Shown in pieces: positions 16,597 through 24,971 of a stretch of 38,512 nucleotides of DNA. This stretch comes from Desulfosporosinus sp. (lineage in GTDB: Bacteria > Bacillota > Desulfitobacteriia > Desulfitobacteriales > Desulfitobacteriaceae). The translations under genes and the position numbers were made by a program. The DNA is taken from contig JARLHV010000168.1 of assembly GCA_031292055.1 (NCBI GenBank), forward strand, positions 1 through 38,512, in the 5' to 3' direction. Position 1 is the stretch's first letter. Each line of letters begins with the position of its first letter. The notes under the pieces are model-generated. The model was given only the letters and a program-made list of their open reading frames with translations, was not told where the DNA came from and did no database searches.

Positions 16597-17266
16597 TTAT
16601 CTGGCGTAATAGTACGCCTGAGGTTCGTCTGGAGCACAAAAGCCGATATCAATTGTTGCCTTCAGTTTTTGCATTAAATCATTTCCGAAATGCTCCATTA
16701 GAAGTTTTATTACCTCAAAAATACTAAACATATTGCTGAGGATACGCCTGTTTTGCTGCTCTGCTGTAGCAACTCGATAATCCAACAGCTTTTTACTCAG
16801 CATATTATCATATCCTGTCGTGTCTTCAACGGTCTTCCAATTGAGCGCCTTTTCTATGGAAGCAATTTAATTGTTGGCAAAAACATCAATTATCGGCTGA
16901 TAGATGTGATTATCGACACTTTCCAAAGCATCTATATATTTTGTCCTGTCATCACGGTCAATTGAAAGAGGAAACAGGCCTTCCTTATATAAGGACGAAA
17001 CTTGTCAGCAAACGCGCTATACGTCCATTTCCATCCTGAAATGGGTGTATCTGAACAAAAACATGATGAAGAAAAGCTGCTTTAACCAAAACATGTGAGT
17101 ATTTCAGTTTATTATTAAAAGCAGAGAAAATAGGAATAAGTAACGAAGAAGTATTCTTCCGAAGTCAATCTTTCTTTTTGAATAGACTGTTGGTAAGCTT
17201 GGCTTCACCGCTTCCTTCATCTAATTTATAAAGATATGTTGTCCCTGAAACAGTTGCAGTTGCCCC
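16597..17266 (-). pseudogene. Fic-family (AMP/phosphoryl-transferase fold) protein, multiply broken
   Basis: Minus strand. The active-site motif is intact in one frame: FVQIHPFQDGNGRIARLL, matching HPFx(D/E)GN(G/K)R, preceded by KYSHVLVKAAFLHH. After LTSFVLI the frame closes at a TAA; the next frame continues KEGLFPLSIDRDDRTKYIDA, has a TAA after VFANN, and ends with the C-terminal helices (IEKALNWKTVEDTTGYDNML and so on) at 16597. Upstream there is another in-frame TGA and, at 17266, the 111-bp repeat replaces the N-terminus. At least one frameshift and two stops, so inactive. Fic proteins modify host or own proteins and often act as toxins. Confidence 0.75.
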
Positions 17267-17377
17267 AATACGCCTTGGGGAATTCTGAACGGGGAACCAC
17301 AGATTACACAGATTAAGAACGATTAGTATAGAAACACACAGACAAAGGATAAAGGGGATGGAGAATGTGGAACGGGA
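17267..17377 (+). repeat. 111-bp dispersed repeat, copy B
   Basis: Identical to 5515-5625 over all 111 bases although 11.7 kb apart. Its left boundary falls exactly where the Fic relic loses its N-terminal coding sequence. Confidence 0.9.
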
Positions 17378-17428
17378 CAATAGTATGTCGGGTTATGTGT
17401 TTTAATACTCTTTTTATAAAAACCTACT

Positions 17429-17475
17429 TTATGTCAAGGCGTATAAGTATGAGTCGGTTGCAATGACAACGCTCT
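17429..17475 (+). repeat. About 50-bp dispersed repeat, copy B
   Basis: Diverged copy of 5331-5381; located between the 111-bp repeat and the end of clpP. Confidence 0.6.
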
Positions 17476-17496
17476 GTTTAGTAACGTGACTAGTCT

Positions 17497-18084
17497 TTAC
17501 TTTTTTGTCATTACAGCATCGATAAGTCCATATTCTTTTGCTTCTTCAACTGTCATGTAATAGTCTCGCTCCATGTCCCTCTCAATCCTTTCTAACGATT
17601 TCCCGGTCAATTCACTATATATTCTGTTCAGCTTTGCTTTTGTTCTCTGCATCCAGTCAGCACGTATTTTTATATCTGTGGCCTGCCCTTTGATGCCGCC
17701 TTCCATCCAAGGTTGATGAATCAATACCTCGCTGTTTGGTAGCGCAAACCGTTTTCCTTTTGCACCAGCCGTCAGTAAAAAAGCTCCTGCACTTGCCGCC
17801 ATCCCTAAACAGATAGTTGACACATCAGGTTTGATATACTGCATTGTATCATAGATTGCAAAACTCGCAGTAACCGATCCTCCAGGACTGTTAATGTAAA
17901 AATAAATATCTTTTACAGGATCTGAAGCTTCCAGAAACAGCAGCTGGGCAACAATCAGGCTGGCTGTTGTATCAGTAATGCTATCACTCAATACAATAAT
18001 CCTATCGTTCAATAATCTTGAATATATATCATAGGAACGCTCTCCACGGTTGGTCTGTTCGATAACAATTGGTACCATGCTCAT
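17497..18084 (-). CDS. clpP: ATP-dependent Clp protease proteolytic subunit
   Basis: 195 residues from the ATG at 18084, 9 bases after AAAGGAG; earlier in-frame TTG gives only two more residues. The catalytic triad is in place: Ser in [11 protein letters not shown], His in [10 protein letters not shown], Asp in [30 protein letters not shown] is the conserved oligomer interface. ClpP forms a double heptamer that degrades proteins unfolded by ClpX/ClpA/ClpC. Neither clpX nor tig is nearby, so this is probably a second, stand-alone ClpP paralogue. The N-terminus ([20 protein letters not shown]) has the usual axial-loop sequence. Confidence 0.92.
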   Translation of the reverse strand: MSMVPIVIEQTNRGERSYDIYSRLLNDRIIVLSDSITDTTASLIVAQLLFLEASDPVKDIYFYINSPGGSVTASFAIYDTMQYIKPDVSTICLGMAASAGAFLLTAGAKGKRFALPNSEVLIHQPWMEGGIKGQATDIKIRADWMQRTKAKLNRIYSELTGKSLERIERDMERDYYMTVEEAKEYGLIDAVMTKK

Positions 18085-18134
18085 ACACAATCACTCCTTT
18101 GACACTGATATATCATGTTTTTAAAAATATTTTC

Positions 18135-18512
18135 TCAAGCGACTCTACATAATATGGTACCCTCAGTCTTTCCACATCTGGAAATTTCCCTTTTAGCATT
18201 TCTGTAATCTCTCGGGCTTAGACCATATGCTTTCTTAAAAGCTCGTGAAAAGGACTCTTCTGAATTAAATTGGTATTTAAAGGCTATATCGGTAATTTTA
18301 CTATGTGTCTCTGCAAGTTCAATTGCAGCCTCAGACAACCGCTTCTTTCTTACATACTCCATTACTGATGTCCCAACAGCTTTATGAAAAAGTCTATGGA
18401 AATGAAATTCCGAGAAATGCGACTGCTTTGCAATTTCACCCAATTTGATGTTCTCATGCAGATGCTTTTCAATATAATCGATAGATATTTGAATTTGCAG
18501 CTTGTCATTCAT
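18135..18512 (-). CDS. AraC-family regulator, DNA-binding domain only
   Basis: 125 residues from the ATG at 18512, with TTGAGGAGG 5 bases upstream. Both helix-turn-helix units of an AraC domain are present: IKLGEIAKQSHFSEFHFHRL and KITDIAFKYQFNSEESFSRA, ending SPRDYRNAK. Close relatives usually continue with a GyrI-like effector domain of about 160 residues; here the protein ends soon after (ISRCGKTEGTILCRVA), so it is either a short form or a 3'-truncated gene. Its target is unknown. Confidence 0.8.
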   Translation of the reverse strand: MNDKLQIQISIDYIEKHLHENIKLGEIAKQSHFSEFHFHRLFHKAVGTSVMEYVRKKRLSEAAIELAETHSKITDIAFKYQFNSEESFSRAFKKAYGLSPRDYRNAKREISRCGKTEGTILCRVA

Positions 18513-18595
18513 AGGATTCCTCCTCAATATATTTTCCAATGTATTATACGAAATTTATTAAAATATTACTTGACATTCCTTGCTAACATAATCGG

Positions 18596-18739
18596 CTATT
18601 GGCTGTCATGCAAAACAAAAACATCCATATGCACGTTCACATTCTGCTTTAGCGCCAAACTTTTCCTTAGTCCTTCCGCCAACGTGAAGGATACTGTGCC
18701 ATCGTCACCTGATGTCAAGGCCACGACCAGGACTGTGTA
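18596..18739 (-). other. Possible C-terminal coding remnant
   Basis: An open minus-strand frame without a start reads YTVLVVALTSGDDGTVSFTL and then AEGLRKSLALKQNVNVHMDV before a stop. Composition looks protein-like (beta-strands, then a helix), and it ends in FVLHDSQ. I do not recognise it; it may be the tail of a deleted gene. Confidence 0.25.
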
Positions 18740-18768
18740 GATGCTATGATCTATAAACTTAACGAATA

Positions 18769-19356
18769 TTATTTGGAAACAAAGCGATTATCTTGTACCC
18801 AAAAACGCCAAGGATAGTGTACGGCTTCTCCTCTGTTTTGAATACCTATTCTAGGACCAACCCCAATAGATCCAATTTCTTTTCCTTCTGCGATAAAAAG
18901 CGGATACTCAAACATTGGCCTCCCATAATCTTCCTTTACTATGCCAAGGGCTTTCGTTAGTTTTCCTGGTCCATTGGTGAGCTCTAGTTCCTTTTTCTCT
19001 TTTCCGCGACGTTGATACATCAAGTCAATTCCATAACATGGTTCTAGGGCTCGAATCAACACCGCCTCTGGACACTCGATCTCGCCACCAACCACGTTAA
19101 TAAGGCAATGAGTATGCATAACATAAGTATAAACATACCCAGGTGGTCCAAACATTACTTCTGTTCTTTTAGTCCTTCGATTCTCGAAACCATGTGCCGC
19201 ACGATCTTCTGGTCCAATGTAGGCTTCGGTTTCTACTATCCATCCCGACACCATACCTAACTCTGTTTCTTTCACAAGTAATTTTCCCAACAAAGCACGA
19301 GCTAAACTAATCGTAGGTTGTTGGAAAAACGCATAGTTTATTGGTTGAAATACCAT
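18769..19356 (-). CDS. 3-methyladenine DNA glycosylase (AAG/MPG family)
   Basis: 195 residues from the ATG at 19356, which matches the usual N-terminus (INYAFFQQPTISLARALLGK). The frame is open a further 40 codons upstream, without family similarity. Signature segments: VETEAYIGPEDRAAHGFENR with the catalytic Glu and base-stacking Tyr, RTEVMFGPPGYVYTYVMHTH, ALEPCYGIDLM, TNGPGKLTKALGI, and the terminal YPWRFWVQDNRFVSK. Removes alkylated purines (3-methyladenine, hypoxanthine) by hydrolysing the glycosidic bond. Length is normal. The ribosome site is weak (GGGGTAA). Confidence 0.92.
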   Translation of the reverse strand: MVFQPINYAFFQQPTISLARALLGKLLVKETELGMVSGWIVETEAYIGPEDRAAHGFENRRTKRTEVMFGPPGYVYTYVMHTHCLINVVGGEIECPEAVLIRALEPCYGIDLMYQRRGKEKKELELTNGPGKLTKALGIVKEDYGRPMFEYPLFIAEGKEIGSIGVGPRIGIQNRGEAVHYPWRFWVQDNRFVSK

Positions 19357-19570
19357 AGTCGTTACCCCATTATCTATATTAAATTCACCAATATTCCCTT
19401 TTGGCCCTCGACCAGTCTCCTTCGTAGAGAAGTATCCCCTCCTGAAGTGCGCGGAACTGTAAAGCAATAGGAGCATGATTCAGATTTACTAATTTAGTGA
19501 TCTTAAAATTTAAATCTCTTCTGCATTCTTCGGTCATAAACCATGTTCCGCATTGTTCCTAATATTCCTG

Positions 19571-19954
19571 CTATAATAAAAATTTACCTCGTGTATCCTT
19601 CATATGTCTCTTGATTTCTACGAGGATTTGGCTAGCATTAAAGATCGAAGAATATGCTCCACTGAATACCCCAATTAGCATAGCCAAGGAGAAAACTTTT
19701 GTCGATTCCCCACCTAAGATAAATATCGAGAACAAGGCGATCAGAACCGTTATGACCGTATTGACAGATCGGTGCATAGTCTGCCAGACGTACTTATCAA
19801 CCATGTCCTCATAACTGTCTCCACGCTTCATCTTGGCTTCATTCTCACGAATTCGGTCAAAGATAACCACAGTATCGTTTATGGAGTAACCAAAGATTGT
19901 CAAAATTGCCGCCACAAACGTTGAATCGATTGGCCACTGAAACAACGAGAAAAG
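19571..19954 (-). pseudogene. secF: SecF C-terminal half (protein-export membrane protein relic)
   Basis: About 125 codons with clear SecF features: STFVAAILTIFGYSINDTVV then IFDRIRENEAKMK (the conserved D-R-I/V-R-E-N), two more membrane helices, and the tail EIKRHMKDTRGKFLL. The N-terminal ~170 residues, including the first helix and periplasmic domain, are missing. At about 19955 the sequence joins in another frame to coding resembling the end of a sigma factor. A second, shorter SecF tail lies at 9806-9869. Not functional; a full secF presumably exists elsewhere. Confidence 0.8.
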
Positions 19955-19956
19955 TA

Positions 19957-20126
19957 GTATAGTATGACGACAGTTTTCAATGGTAAGCTTAATTGAGCTA
20001 ATGCTTCATGTACCATCAGGTTGGTCACGCTTGTATCCAATTCGGAATTGGAATCCATGATGGTCGCACTTAATCTTTCCATATTTTGGTCGTCAACGAG
20101 TTGAAAGAAGTTGTGTTTTTTCACCA
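19957..20126 (-). pseudogene. Possible ECF sigma-factor region 4 fragment
   Basis: The frame starting near 20126 ends HEALAQLSLPLKTVVILYYF, which resembles the entry to region 4 of ECF sigma factors (ALxxLPxxxRxVixLyyF). Then it runs into SecF sequence in the wrong frame. GGTTGGAGG lies immediately before the ATG, which is too close to be efficient. The first 40 residues (NFFQLVDDQNMERLSATIMD) are unfamiliar. Call based on one short segment. Confidence 0.35.
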
Positions 20127-20141
20127 TCCTCCAACCTGTTC

Positions 20142-20243
20142 TTACCAGAATCTTATAAATTTAAGTAAAACTATTATCGCGGCGAGTATACTGCCTATTA
20201 ACAGCGACTTATTCTCCCTGATTAAGTATGAAAACCATTTCAT
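20142..20243 (-). CDS. 33-residue single-span membrane microprotein
   Basis: ATG preceded by CCGGAGGTA. It encodes MKWFSYLIRENKSLLIGSIL and then a hydrophobic run AAIIVLLKFIRFW: positively charged short N-terminus, one membrane helix, and a basic-aromatic C-terminus. It lies directly upstream of the sigma-like fragment on the same strand. Too small to assign; the good ribosome site is the main support. Confidence 0.4.
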   Translation of the reverse strand: MKWFSYLIRENKSLLIGSILAAIIVLLKFIRFW

Positions 20244-20280
20244 TACCTCCGGCTCCCCTTATGTCAGATGTAATACATTT

Positions 20281-20895
20281 TCACTTGATCGTAACGGTTA
20301 TTTCCTTAAAGGAAACCTTTTGAAATCCCGGGTTTTCAGGGAATGGTTTAACGCTTAAACGGAATTCCAGTTCAGAAACGTTATCTGGTAATGCCGGAGT
20401 AACTATAAAAGAGTGTTGCATCCCTTTTCCGTGGCCAGATCCATGGCTTTGTCTGCACTGATATTCCGGAGAAATAAACAATTCAAATCTAGCGTGTCCT
20501 AAAGTAACATACGGTTCAGGAATATTTATTTCAGTTTCTACATACACCACGCTAGCATTGCTGTATTGCTTCATATGTGTTACTGCATACGTCATATTGT
20601 CAATTTCTACAGATTTTAGGATAGGGACGAACTTCAAAAAGCCTGTTGGTTCAACTGGTGGTTGCAGATGCCCCTCGTAAATCATATATGCTGCAAAGAT
20701 TCTCCGGAGCCAATTCTCGTTTAACCCATACTTTTGGCTCCATTCTGAAATAAGTTCAAGATTCGGAAACCCAGGATTATTATTAGAAAGTTCTTTACGC
20801 TTTGCCAACAGTTCACATATCTGCTCATCAATAGTAGCCAGATCTTTATAGTAGTAATCAGTAGGTGGCCGAAAAGGCATTTCCATCAAATTCAT
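20281..20895 (-). CDS. Conserved-looking hypothetical protein with chorismate mutase-like helix
   Basis: 204 residues from the ATG at 20895 (GGGGGGT just upstream; another ATG three codons later is better spaced). Residues 14-60 (KDLATIDEQICELLAKRKEL, then LELISEWSQKYGL) look like the first helix of an AroQ chorismate mutase fold, but the following part lacks its catalytic residues. Residues 85-204 form a beta-rich domain with a His/Gly stretch (CRQSHGSGHGKGMQHSF), possibly binding metal. No signal peptide. Function unknown. Confidence 0.6.
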   Translation of the reverse strand: MNLMEMPFRPPTDYYYKDLATIDEQICELLAKRKELSNNNPGFPNLELISEWSQKYGLNENWLRRIFAAYMIYEGHLQPPVEPTGFLKFVPILKSVEIDNMTYAVTHMKQYSNASVVYVETEINIPEPYVTLGHARFELFISPEYQCRQSHGSGHGKGMQHSFIVTPALPDNVSELEFRLSVKPFPENPGFQKVSFKEITVTIK

Positions 20896-20980
20896 TACCC
20901 CCCATATTTCATTTGAATTTTTGAGGCACATCATTTTGACTAACGTATTCAACCTTATTTGTTACCTTCCACAACCAGTT

Positions 20981-22666
20981 TTATAAAACTGAAGGACTGG
21001 TCTCATTCCAAATGAGCCAAGGAGAATATTTGTCGTTCCTTATTAGGATAAACTCTTGGTTTAAAATTCCTTCCTGGTAAGGAACTTTTGCGTTGTCATA
21101 ATCTACTGTATATTGACTGGAAACAACTAACATGTTTTCTGAAATAAATCTGTCAGACCATCCATAACTTCGAGCAAGATCACTTCCAGAGTACATTGCT
21201 TTCATTCGCTGCGTTTCTTCGTCCGAAACCTCGACTTTATTTATGGAGAGGCTGATGACACCGAGATCACCAGGTTTTTCAAATGATGGAGTGAAGCTTT
21301 GAGCATCTTTTTGAGCAGGCCATAATGTGGACTTCCAAACCTCATAATCGTTGTTCTTTTTAGCTTCAAGATTGTTCTCTACTACGTTTACGGCATTACT
21401 TTCTACAACATTTCCTAATTGACCTGATGGATTTCCACCCCATGCCCATACGGTTCCGTCCGTCTTGATGGCATAGCTGTCATAGTCAGCAGAGGCTATA
21501 TTCCTGACATTCGTTAATTCAAAAATCTGTATAGGCACAGCACTTCCGCTAGTCGAGTTGTTCCCCAGGTTACCACCCCAAAGCCCACCCCACGCCCATA
21601 CAGTACTGTCTTGCTTGAAGGCATAGCCACCTTCACTACGAGCCGCAATGGCTGCAATTCCACTCAACCCTTGTATCTGAACCGGTGGCTTCTCGATATT
21701 AGCTGAACCGCCCAGTTCACCTTCTCCACCCCATCCCCAGGCCCAGACAGTGCCATCATTTTTAAGAGCATAGCCGCTACTACCTCCGGCCACGATCGTC
21801 GTGATTCCAGTCAATCCCGGTATTGGCATTGGAACATGACTATTTGTTGTCCCATACCATGTCTGATTGGTCGGGCGCTCTCCCCACGTCCAGACGGTGC
21901 CGTCCGATTCTAAGGCATAAGTGGTACGCCCTGCGGTTGCGATCATGATAACGTTGTCAAGACCACTAATTTGGGCGGGGACAAGGCTGCCGGCACCGGA
22001 ATCTTTCCCCAGTTGACCGTATTTATTGCCTCCCCAAGCCCAAACTGAGCCATCCGACTTCAGAGCATAAGCTACTCCATACCCACCGGCAATGGTTGTA
22101 ACACCTGTAAGCCCTGACACTGGGACTGGTATATTACTGTTTAAAGTAGAATTATCTCCAAGCTGTCCAGATTCGTTCTTTCCCCAAGCCCAAACTGTAT
22201 CGTTTGATTGAACTGCATACCCTGCTTCATACCCTGCCGCAATGACAGTGATACCAGTAAGGCCAGATACCTGAACAGGTAGGCTGCTGTTGACAGTTGA
22301 ATTGTTTCCCAACTGGCCAAATGCGTTATTACCCCAAGCCCAGACACTACCGTCTGATTTCAGTGCATAGGCGGCTGAGTTACCGAGGTTCCCGTTCTGA
22401 TCTCCATTCCCTGCGGCAATGGCTGTGATGTGAGTCAAGTCTTGAACCTGTATAGGGACAAGACTACCCTTGTTTGAGTTGTCTCCTGGTTGATCGCCAG
22501 TCTTCGAACCCCCGGCTTGAACAAAACTGAAAGGCTTTTGGTTTTGAGCAATACTGCCATTATTGTCATTGTACATGATCTTATTAGCAATAGCAGAATG
22601 CCCACAGCCTGATATTGCTAGTATTAACAATAAAACACCACACATTATAAAAAAGATTCTTCTCAT
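20981..22666 (-). CDS. RCC1-repeat lipoprotein
   Basis: 561 residues. Signal peptide with lipobox: MRRIFFIMCGVLLLILAISG followed by Cys-21, so lipid-anchored outside the membrane. Residues about 70-430 hold seven RCC1-type repeats of roughly 50 residues, each with the core ALKSDGSVWAWGxNxxGQLG and a linker LTGITxIAAG, forming a beta-propeller. One repeat is degenerate (TVWTWGERPTNQTWYG). The C-terminal ~110 residues (SLSINKVEVSDEETQRMKAM to NETSPSVL) resemble DUF4829-type extracellular domains. Bacterial RCC1 propellers of this kind are secreted and probably bind partner proteins or the wall. Starts with CTCTC-rich, weak ribosome context (GGAGTGGAGAGAGA). Confidence 0.85.
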   Translation of the reverse strand: MRRIFFIMCGVLLLILAISGCGHSAIANKIMYNDNNGSIAQNQKPFSFVQAGGSKTGDQPGDNSNKGSLVPIQVQDLTHITAIAAGNGDQNGNLGNSAAYALKSDGSVWAWGNNAFGQLGNNSTVNSSLPVQVSGLTGITVIAAGYEAGYAVQSNDTVWAWGKNESGQLGDNSTLNSNIPVPVSGLTGVTTIAGGYGVAYALKSDGSVWAWGGNKYGQLGKDSGAGSLVPAQISGLDNVIMIATAGRTTYALESDGTVWTWGERPTNQTWYGTTNSHVPMPIPGLTGITTIVAGGSSGYALKNDGTVWAWGWGGEGELGGSANIEKPPVQIQGLSGIAAIAARSEGGYAFKQDSTVWAWGGLWGGNLGNNSTSGSAVPIQIFELTNVRNIASADYDSYAIKTDGTVWAWGGNPSGQLGNVVESNAVNVVENNLEAKKNNDYEVWKSTLWPAQKDAQSFTPSFEKPGDLGVISLSINKVEVSDEETQRMKAMYSGSDLARSYGWSDRFISENMLVVSSQYTVDYDNAKVPYQEGILNQEFILIRNDKYSPWLIWNETSPSVL

Positions 22667-22749
22667 TCTCTCTCCACTCCTTTAATGGAAGTCAAGGCTA
22701 TGTGGCCAACCAACACGATACCCACGCCCACTTCCCCTTCAGCAAACCG

Positions 22750-23382
22750 TCAGTTTATCTTGCTCTCAAGAAAGCAATCGAGCCGTACAATTTTTACCCA
22801 TCCCAGATCCTGTTTAATGGTTGGCTCTATGTGGAAATAGGCTAGGCAGGAATTATTCAAATCAAGTTCCCCAGAGCGGGGGCCGAGATAGCTACGGAGG
22901 CGAACTGGGTACTTGGTTCCAGAGTATTGGAAACAGTTGAGATCACTTCGTACTTCATTCAACTGTTCCTCAGTATACTTGGCAAAATATCCTTTTTCAC
23001 TTAACTCTTTGAGCAGAGGTTTAGCAGTGTCTCCCCACGAACCAAAGGCAAAGTCCTCCCCACCCTTGATAACACCACCGTCACCAATTCCCTGAAAAAA
23101 GTCTTCGATTAAGCCTGAAAAACCATCAACAAACAAAAACACCTCATGAGTGTATTGTTCTGACAACAGAGGTAAACCTGTTATTTTGCCCAGAGTTATT
23201 TCAACAATAACTTGGCCTTTAATATCTTTTATATACGGAAGCCAAGGTTCAGGAGAATCCTCTAAGTTTTTTATCTCTCCCCTAAGAACAATTTCTTCGG
23301 GACGAATACTTGATTCCTTTTTCTCGATCTCTTCAGGCTTGATTTTATCTGTATTTATTAAGATCTTTCGAAACTTAGTCAA
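22750..23382 (-). CDS. Hypothetical cytoplasmic protein
   Basis: 210 residues from a TTG start 8 bases after AAAGGAGG. Charged N-terminus (TDKIKPEEIEKKESSIRPEE), a central part with an aromatic/Gly stretch (FVDGFSGLIEDFFQGIGDGG, FAFGSWGDTAKPLL), and a beta-rich C-terminus. No signal peptide or membrane helix. I do not recognise a family. The stop is 84 bases before the start of the RCC1 lipoprotein gene, so the two may form an operon. Confidence 0.6.
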   Translation of the reverse strand: MTKFRKILINTDKIKPEEIEKKESSIRPEEIVLRGEIKNLEDSPEPWLPYIKDIKGQVIVEITLGKITGLPLLSEQYTHEVFLFVDGFSGLIEDFFQGIGDGGVIKGGEDFAFGSWGDTAKPLLKELSEKGYFAKYTEEQLNEVRSDLNCFQYSGTKYPVRLRSYLGPRSGELDLNNSCLAYFHIEPTIKQDLGWVKIVRLDCFLESKIN

Positions 23383-23401
23383 AAACTTATCCTCCTTTGC
23401 C

Positions 23402-23460
23402 CCCTGTGTTAGGATAGTTGACGTAGGGATTAAAGAAAAGCATCCTTAAATTAACACAGG
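23402..23460. other. Long-loop inverted repeat
   Basis: CCTGTGTTA at 23402-23410 pairs with TAACACAGG at 23452-23460; flanking CCCC/GGGG and GGAT/ATCC extend the pairing imperfectly. It lies upstream of the hypothetical gene at 22750-23382. AGGAGGGG next to it precedes a 9-codon ATG frame on the plus strand that I do not call a gene. Confidence 0.35.
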
Positions 23461-23575
23461 AGGGGAAACAGCATGAGATATTGTAGAACTTTCCATTATT
23501 AGCCAAAATAGCTTCAAAGCCATTCACCAAAGACTTTATGTTGGATAATTAATGGTGTAGCATTTGAAGCGTAAG

Positions 23576-24130
23576 TCAGGATAGAGCTATTAAGCTTTCT
23601 AAGCTGTGCAATGCTGTTTCTCCCATTAACTTATATCCAGCAATACTGGGATGGACTTCATCAGCATAAAGTTTTGCCGCCTCGTTTACTTGAATAGCTG
23701 TGAAAAATGGTATCCAAAAATCGATGGACAAAATATTGGCTTCTTTGTTTATATAATCTTTTAGCCAATTCCGATATTGAGCCATTAACTTTTCCTCTGT
23801 TGGCAACAAGAATGGTATAGGTAGACCAAGGATTGGGATGATCCCTTGATATCGACTCATTTCTACCATTGCCTTAAAGTTATCACTTACTTTCCCCAGA
23901 GAAAAACCAGAAGAGGCGTCATTAGCCCCTCCCAGAATTATCACGTGTGTAGGGTTCTCTGAAAACACGTCCCGCTTAAAGCGAGCCCGCATCCCTTGCG
24001 TCAGATCCCCACATATTCCTCGATTCACTATTTCTAGTTTAAGTTCCTTAGTCACATATGATACCCATGAATCATCAGGGCTAAAAGGATATCCCTCTGT
24101 AATCGAATCACCTATAGCAACCATCTTCAT
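23576..24130 (-). CDS. SGNH/GDSL hydrolase (lipase/esterase family)
   Basis: 184 residues. All SGNH blocks are visible: block I VAIGDSITEGYPF with the nucleophile Ser, block II NRGICGDLTQGM with the Gly, block III ILGGANDASSG with the Asn, and block V YADEVHPSIAGY with catalytic Asp and His. No signal peptide, so cytoplasmic, like TesA/YpmR-like acyl-ester or sugar-acetyl esterases of similar length. Substrate not predictable. Appears monocistronic. Confidence 0.88.
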   Translation of the reverse strand: MKMVAIGDSITEGYPFSPDDSWVSYVTKELKLEIVNRGICGDLTQGMRARFKRDVFSENPTHVIILGGANDASSGFSLGKVSDNFKAMVEMSRYQGIIPILGLPIPFLLPTEEKLMAQYRNWLKDYINKEANILSIDFWIPFFTAIQVNEAAKLYADEVHPSIAGYKLMGETALHSLESLIALS

Positions 24131-24482
24131 TCAGATCATCCTCTTTCAAGAATCTTCAGGAATGTTCGACACTTGGACCGGCGTAATTGAAAAAGCATCT
24201 GTCTAATCGAATACACCTGCCGCAGCACTTTTGCGCACAGTTTTAACAAAACTCCCTGGGCAAGGGTTGAGGGCACTATGAAGCTAATTAATGATATTTA
24301 AATTCAATACTATTTAATTAGACGATGTATTTCCGCTTATTGGTGATTGTGTTTCTGTGTTTCAAGAAGCTTACGGATTTCATTAATATTTGTATTCATG
24401 CTATTTATCTTTTTCACAAACTATACGACAAAAACAATAAAATAAATAAGATATCGGAAATAGATTAAAGGGGATATTACTG
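24131..24482. other. Intergenic region
   Basis: Between the SGNH hydrolase start and the MFS relic. A 20-codon minus-strand ATG frame near 24399 (MNTNINEIRKLLETQKHNHQ) lacks a ribosome site. Nothing else is evident. Confidence 0.5.
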
Positions 24483-24889
24483 ATGGGGAGAACAACACAG
24501 CGCAAAATGGTCACGATTGCAATGCTTGTATCTATTTTAATGGTTGCTATTGATACGACCATCATTACTACCGCTACCGCCATGCCGCACATTGTTCAAC
24601 AATTGGGCGGCTTGAACCTTACTTAGTTGGGTTTTCACTATTTATCTGCTTACATCCTCCATAAGCAATAAGCACACCAATTTATGGAAAATTTGCAGGC
24701 CTATTTGGAAGGAAGTCCATTTTCATCGTTGGTATCCTGCTTTTTGTCCTTGGTTCTATGATATCCAAAATGGCCCAGGGTTTGCACATGGTCTTTAGCT
24801 TAGTATTCGCCATTTCAGTGGTCACTTTGCTGATAAGTGCCTTATTACCATCGCATCGCAGTATAATAGCTCATCAAAATGCCGATTAA
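24483..24889 (+). pseudogene. DHA2-type MFS drug transporter, internally deleted
   Basis: ATG with AAAGGGGATATT upstream. MVTIAMLVSILMVAIDTTII and TATAMPHIVQQLGG form the first helix and motif, then a TAG. The second frame resumes YGKFAGLFGRKSIFIVGILL, the conserved loop 2-3 motif (G-x-L-A-D-x-x-G-R-K), continues to about helix 3, and then jumps to a final segment (VFSLVFAISVVTLLISALLP) typical of the last helix. So helices 4 to 13 are deleted and a frameshift lies near 24620-24670. A matching scrap is at 5626-5706. Confidence 0.75.
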
Positions 24890-24901
24890 GATAATCGAAA
24901 G

Positions 24902-24932
24902 AAACCTGCAAAACCAATAGTTATGCAGGTTT
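24902..24932 (-). terminator. Terminator after the third hydro-lyase pair
   Basis: Perfect 9-base stem AAACCTGCA / TGCAGGTTT. On the minus strand it is followed by CTTTCG; it could also serve the plus strand. Confidence 0.6.
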
Positions 24933-24971
24933 AAAGTCACAACACAGCACTATAAATAATAAGCTTATCAA

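Noticed and set aside
17267..17380. 71-codon minus-strand ORF starting inside the 111-bp repeat
   Set aside because: The first half is translation of a dispersed non-coding repeat, also present at 5515, and the second half belongs to the Fic-region relic; no ribosome site.
23440..23505. 9-codon peptide with a strong AGGAGGGG site on the plus strand
   Set aside because: Too short to support as a gene, and the site lies in an inverted repeat arm.
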